A stretch of DNA of 64,000 bases from a bacterium (GTDB lineage: Bacteria > Armatimonadota > Abditibacteriia > Abditibacteriales > Abditibacteriaceae), in assembly GCA_004172935.1 (NCBI GenBank), contig SDZD01000013.1:62001-126000 (forward strand). Reading direction: 5' to 3'. Shown here piece by piece: positions 62,777 to 64,000 of this stretch. The translations under genes and the position numbers were made by a program. Numbering within the stretch: position 1 is the stretch's first letter; the number at the start of each line of letters is the position of its first letter. The notes beneath the pieces were generated by a model. That model was not told the origin of the DNA and did not search any database. It saw only the letters and a list, made by a program, of their open reading frames with translations.

Positions 62777-64000
62777 TCATTTGAGTGGCGCCGGACGCCC
62801 ACCCGCCGCTGGGCTTCCACCTTTGACAACAATGCCCTGAGGAACTGCCGACCGTATCTGACTCTCTAAATACGGCATATTCACAGGAGCAACCATCTCC
62901 GAAAAAATCAACTTATCCCACGTATATTTTTTCACCGAGAACAAAACTTCTTTCTCTGTCGGCACACGGTTCAGCTTCACTTTCAGCGCACGAGCCACCG
63001 TTGCCGATAGGTCTTTGCTGCCACCGGGCGAATACAACCAGTCGCGATTAGCCCGCATCATTTCGCTGTAACGCTCGGAGCGTGGCCCCCAGTAGGTCTG
63101 CTCGCCCTGCATCCCTTTGGTCAGCACGAAGCGGTCAATTGGCATACGCCCCATCGTACGAATATAAACGCGCTCAATCATATCCTTACGCGCGCTGGGG
63201 TTGCTATTCAACTTCTTTAATTCAGCGGCCAAAATAGTCGCATAAGTCGCATTCCCGGCTTTTATCGGCCCATCCCAAAGGTCGGTATCTGTGGTGTTAA
63301 AAGGTATTTGGTAACGCCCATAAACATCCATCACCACATTACCAATCAACAAACTCCGCTCCCCTCCATCGTTCTGCAACAACTTGCGATAGAACTTGCT
63401 CGCGTCCTGCGCGCTTAGCCCCGCCGAAAACTCCTGTTGCATCAGCACGGGCTTACTCCATAACTTGTAAATAAGCTGGTCGGTACGAACGGGGTCGGTG
63501 TTGGGCGCCCCAAAAGTGGGAGCATACTGCGCGTTAATCGCCGTTGCCGCCTTGTCATATTCGGGCAAACGGTACGTTATGCCCAACGGTACTCCCCCCA
63601 TGCTGTACTCTGCCGCTGCGGGCCACACATAACATTCCACCTTCTCGAACACGTACCCCAAATCTTTGACCGCCTTCTGCCGCTCCGCACTATCGATGGT
63701 GTATAAATGGTCGTCGTAATACCCGATTTCCGTCGACTTGGCTTTGGGCTTGGTGCCACGATACAGGCGAAATAACGGCACAGTCCCCGGCGTCTGAATC
63801 GGCGAAACATAGCCGATAATATCGTAAGGCGCTGCATAACCACTATGAGCGATAGCATCCTTGGCCCCCGCCTCCGAAATGGTGTAGAACTCCTTGCCTG
63901 AACTGGTCATATGCTTCAAACGATACAGCGGCGTAAGCCCCGGTAATGTTCCACGCATCACATAAATCCCACTCAACTCAGGCAACACGTCATTGTTGTT
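62777..64000 (-). CDS. DUF5648-repeat protein (partial, N-terminus beyond window)
   Basis: About 407 residues visible; the frame is open to the window end, so the start is missing. The N-terminal part holds two DUF5648-type units (LTPLYRLKHMTSSGKEFYTI and VPLFRLYRG...DHLYTIDSAERQKAVKDLGY), beta-trefoil-like repeats often found in secreted hydrolases. The C-terminal part (DMIERVYIRTMGRMPIDRFV and NRDWLYSPGG) is DUF4214-like helical sequence of unknown role. It lies 56 bases upstream of the J-domain gene, same strand, so probably the same operon. Confidence 0.65.
   Translation of the reverse strand, partial: NNNDVLPELSGIYVMRGTLPGLTPLYRLKHMTSSGKEFYTISEAGAKDAIAHSGYAAPYDIIGYVSPIQTPGTVPLFRLYRGTKPKAKSTEIGYYDDHLYTIDSAERQKAVKDLGYVFEKVECYVWPAAAEYSMGGVPLGITYRLPEYDKAATAINAQYAPTFGAPNTDPVRTDQLIYKLWSKPVLMQQEFSAGLSAQDASKFYRKLLQNDGGERSLLIGNVVMDVYGRYQIPFNTTDTDLWDGPIKAGNATYATILAAELKKLNSNPSARKDMIERVYIRTMGRMPIDRFVLTKGMQGEQTYWGPRSERYSEMMRANRDWLYSPGGSKDLSATVARALKVKLNRVPTEKEVLFSVKKYTWDKLIFSEMVAPVNMPYLESQIRSAVPQGIVVKGGSPAAGGRPAPLK

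Overview
The window looks like a chromosomal segment of a free-living, moderately GC-rich bacterium, most likely from the Armatimonadota/Abditibacteriota neighbourhood. The pointers are a DUF1559-type prepilin ([18 protein letters not shown], then FPVFAKARE), several secreted prepilin-like proteins, Gfo/Idh/MocA and glycosidase genes of the kind common in Armatimonadota and Planctomycetes, and weak or absent Shine-Dalgarno sites at many genes. This is inference from gene content; no 16S or other decisive marker is present. No phage, transposase, CRISPR array, rRNA or tRNA gene was recognised.

Layout. 1-2.5 kb: type IV pilus motor genes pilT and pilC, ended by a strong terminator. 2.8-4.1 kb: a GH109-like oxidoreductase on the minus strand. 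4.3-13.9 kb: prepilin peptidase, four pseudopilin-like genes and a 1239-residue PilX-like surface protein, a minor-pilin/secretion operon. 14-16.3 kb: alpha/beta hydrolase and a DICT-cyclase. 16.4-19.2 kb: thrS and infC, the latter apparently starting at AUA. 19.2-25 kb: ECF sigma/anti-sigma pair, FAD oxidoreductase, coaE and a MoxR ATPase. 25-31.4 kb: three tandem TadE-TadG pairs, each closed by its own terminator, whose large proteins share one conserved ectodomain. 31.4-34.3 kb: hemL, a small secreted protein, and rpmI-rplT.

34.4-40.9 kb: GH127-like glycosidase with a divergent AraC regulator, two NAD(P)-binding proteins, and a LysR regulator divergent from ilvD. 43-48.9 kb: a paoABC-type molybdenum hydroxylase operon with XdhC and MocA-like maturation genes; its iron-sulfur subunit carries an N-terminal redoxin domain and an internal Tat motif. 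49-52 kb: small secreted proteins, a VOC protein and a DUF1559 prepilin. 52-58.2 kb: mutS2, an orphan cas6, GH43 and trhO. 58.4-64 kb: a small membrane protein, a divergent adenylosuccinate-synthetase-like enzyme, and a set made of a vWA protein, a J-domain pseudokinase and a DUF5648 protein cut by the window end.

Common themes are surface appendages (pilT/C/D, pseudopilins, TadE/G) and translation/housekeeping genes scattered between short, often convergent units separated by strong, frequently bidirectional terminators. The best candidates for undescribed biology are the triplicated TadE/TadG ectodomain system, the J-domain pseudokinase/vWA set, the altered adenylosuccinate-synthetase-like enzyme with a terminator between two in-frame starts, the redoxin-Tat-PaoA fusion, and the orphan cas6.
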